NCBI GenBank assembly: GCA_026989055.1
Contig: JALSKC010000018.1
Location: 1-64,000, forward strand
Origin: Paracoccaceae bacterium
GTDB taxonomy: Bacteria; Pseudomonadota; Alphaproteobacteria; Rhodobacterales; Rhodobacteraceae
Direction of reading: 5' to 3'
DNA length: 64,000 nucleotides
Below the pieces are notes generated by a model. It worked only from the letters and a program-made list of their open reading frames with translations. It ran no database searches and had not been told where the DNA came from. Within the stretch, counting starts at the first letter, position 1. Each line of letters begins with the position of its first letter. Below, one piece after another: positions 63,091-64,000 of the stretch. A program made the position numbers and the translations under genes.

Positions 63091-64000
63091 ATGTCCAAGT
63101 CAAACTTCACGCGCCGCGGCCTGCTCCGGACCGGCGCGGCCGCCGGCGCCGGCCTTGCCATGCCGACGATCTTCACCGGCGCCGCCTGGTCCGGTTCGCA
63201 TGGCGGCTTCACCAACGCGCCGACCGGCTCCACCGTCACGCTGGGATTCAACGTCCCGCAATCGGGCCCCTATGCCGACGAGGGCGCCGACGAGCTGCGC
63301 GCCTACATGCTCGCGGTCGAGCACCTCAACGGCGAGGGCGACGGCGGGATGCTGAACACCTTTTCCTCCAAGACGCTCGACGGCACCGGCATCCTGGGCA
63401 AGAAGGTGGAATACGTCACCGGCGACACCCAGACCAAATCCGATGCCGCGCGTGCCTCGGCCCGTTCGATGATCGAGAAGGACGGCGCGATCATGATCAC
63501 CGGCGGATCGAGTTCGGGCGTGGCGGTGGCCGTGCAGGGGCTGTGCCAGGAGGCCGGGATCATCTTCATGGCCGGCCTGACCCATTCCAACGACACCACC
63601 GGCAAGGACAGGAAGGCCAACGGCTTCCGCCACTTCTTCAACTCCTACATGTCGGGCGCGGCGCTGGCGCCGGTGCTGGCCAAGGCCTACGGCACCGACC
63701 GCAAGGCCTATCACCTGACCGCCGACTACAACTGGGGCTACACCACCGAAGAGGCGATCCGCGCCGCCACCGAGGCCATGGGCTGGGAGACGGTGAACAC
63801 CGTCAAGACGCCGCTGACGCAGACCGACTTCAGCTCCTACATCGCGCCGGTGCTGCAATCAGATGCCGACGTTCTGGTGCTGAACCACTACGGCGGCAAC
63901 ATGGTCAACTCGCTGACCAACGCGGTGCAGTTCGGCCTGCGTGACCGGATCGTGAACGGCAAGCAGTTCGAGATCGTGGTGCCGCTCTATTCGCGCCTGA
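63091..64000 (+). CDS. ABC transporter substrate-binding protein, Tat-exported (partial)
   Basis: At least 303 residues, cut by the window end. The N-terminus has a twin-arginine signal (NFTRRGLLRTGAAAGAG) and then the type 1 periplasmic binding fold of the Leu/Ile/Val and amide-urea group: VTLGFNVPQSGPYADEGADELRAY, split here, and TGGSSSGVAVAVQGLCQEAGIIF, also split. A GGGAGGA ribosome-binding site precedes ATG 63091. The start beside the acyl-type XRE regulator suggests import of a related small molecule. The specific ligand is unknown. Confidence 0.87.
   Translation, partial: MSKSNFTRRGLLRTGAAAGAGLAMPTIFTGAAWSGSHGGFTNAPTGSTVTLGFNVPQSGPYADEGADELRAYMLAVEHLNGEGDGGMLNTFSSKTLDGTGILGKKVEYVTGDTQTKSDAARASARSMIEKDGAIMITGGSSSGVAVAVQGLCQEAGIIFMAGLTHSNDTTGKDRKANGFRHFFNSYMSGAALAPVLAKAYGTDRKAYHLTADYNWGYTTEEAIRAATEAMGWETVNTVKTPLTQTDFSSYIAPVLQSDADVLVLNHYGGNMVNSLTNAVQFGLRDRIVNGKQFEIVVPLYSRL

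Noticed and set aside
63543..63944. 133-codon frame within the final gene
   Set aside because: Shadow in the wrong frame of the ABC substrate-binding protein, which has no stop before the window end.

Overview
The window is about 64 kb of very GC-rich chromosomal DNA, densely coded on both strands. Gene content points to an alphaproteobacterium of the Rhodobacteraceae type. The markers are the minus-strand order SUV3-like helicase - S4 RNA-binding protein - FdxA - CarD, a DUF1150 gene next to an Hsp20 gene, a DUF2312/GapR protein, small DUF6324 and DUF6476 proteins, an Lrp regulator divergent from trxB, a CtrA box with TTAAC-N5-GTTAA spacing, and a tRNA-His with no encoded G-1 and with A73. 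No genus can be named from the sequence alone. No insertion sequence, prophage, integrase or CRISPR array was seen, so this looks like core chromosome with a few accessory genes.

Layout. 1-10 kb: end of carB, a divergent DUF4198/HupE pair, tdk, a 2-hydroxyacid dehydrogenase, csaA, proC with a YbjN-like gene, ubiK, and lgt-midA-pgeF. 11-19 kb: a Hint-domain gene behind a CtrA box, lrp/trxB, a fused ATP sulfurylase/APS kinase, DUF1150-hsp20, and purEK. 19-25 kb: an exported hydrolase, groESL with CIRCE, an FkbM methyltransferase, and a manganese-type pyrophosphatase. 24-31 kb: a HAD phosphatase, MaoC, a tightly overlapping ribF-YcgN-threonine aldolase run, an unknown gene translationally coupled to an alpha/beta hydrolase, and prs. 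31-43 kb: carD, fdxA, the S4 protein, the SUV3-like helicase, TPR and SCP2 proteins, a lysophospholipase-like hydrolase, an M3 peptidase, an M19 dipeptidase, a TbpB-like lipoprotein and a host-attachment-type protein. 43-50 kb: rpoH, a TetR gene with twin operators, an RluA-type synthase, tRNA-His, a CoA-binding protein behind a candidate structured RNA with a strong terminator, a YHS protein, rlmB and tRNA-Tyr. 50-64 kb: tRNA-Thr, a double iron permease, gapR, a phosphotransferase/acyl-CoA dehydrogenase divergent pair, a FliM-like gene, a symporter-type sensor kinase with its response regulator, a short-chain acyl-type XRE regulator, and the start of a Tat-exported ABC binding protein that runs off the window.

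How parts work together. Heat-shock control is visible at three loci. groESL has a sigma-70 promoter followed by CIRCE (HrcA control). hsp20 and rpoH each have sigma-32-like promoters, so rpoH may control itself. lgt, midA and pgeF join envelope lipoprotein maturation, a complex I assembly-type methyltransferase and peptidoglycan quality control. The cluster at 57.9-61.3 kb looks like one two-component signalling operon whose sensor is built on a sodium/solute symporter.

The most unexpected structural signal is not a gene. It is a recurrent pattern of short perfect or near-perfect tandem duplications, with units of 10-18 bp and often 13, 14 or 16 bp. They lie almost exclusively between genes, and some sit exactly at gene ends. 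Other items to examine are the unknown coupled gene at 29.4-30.0 kb and the structured RNA candidate at 48.4-48.55 kb.
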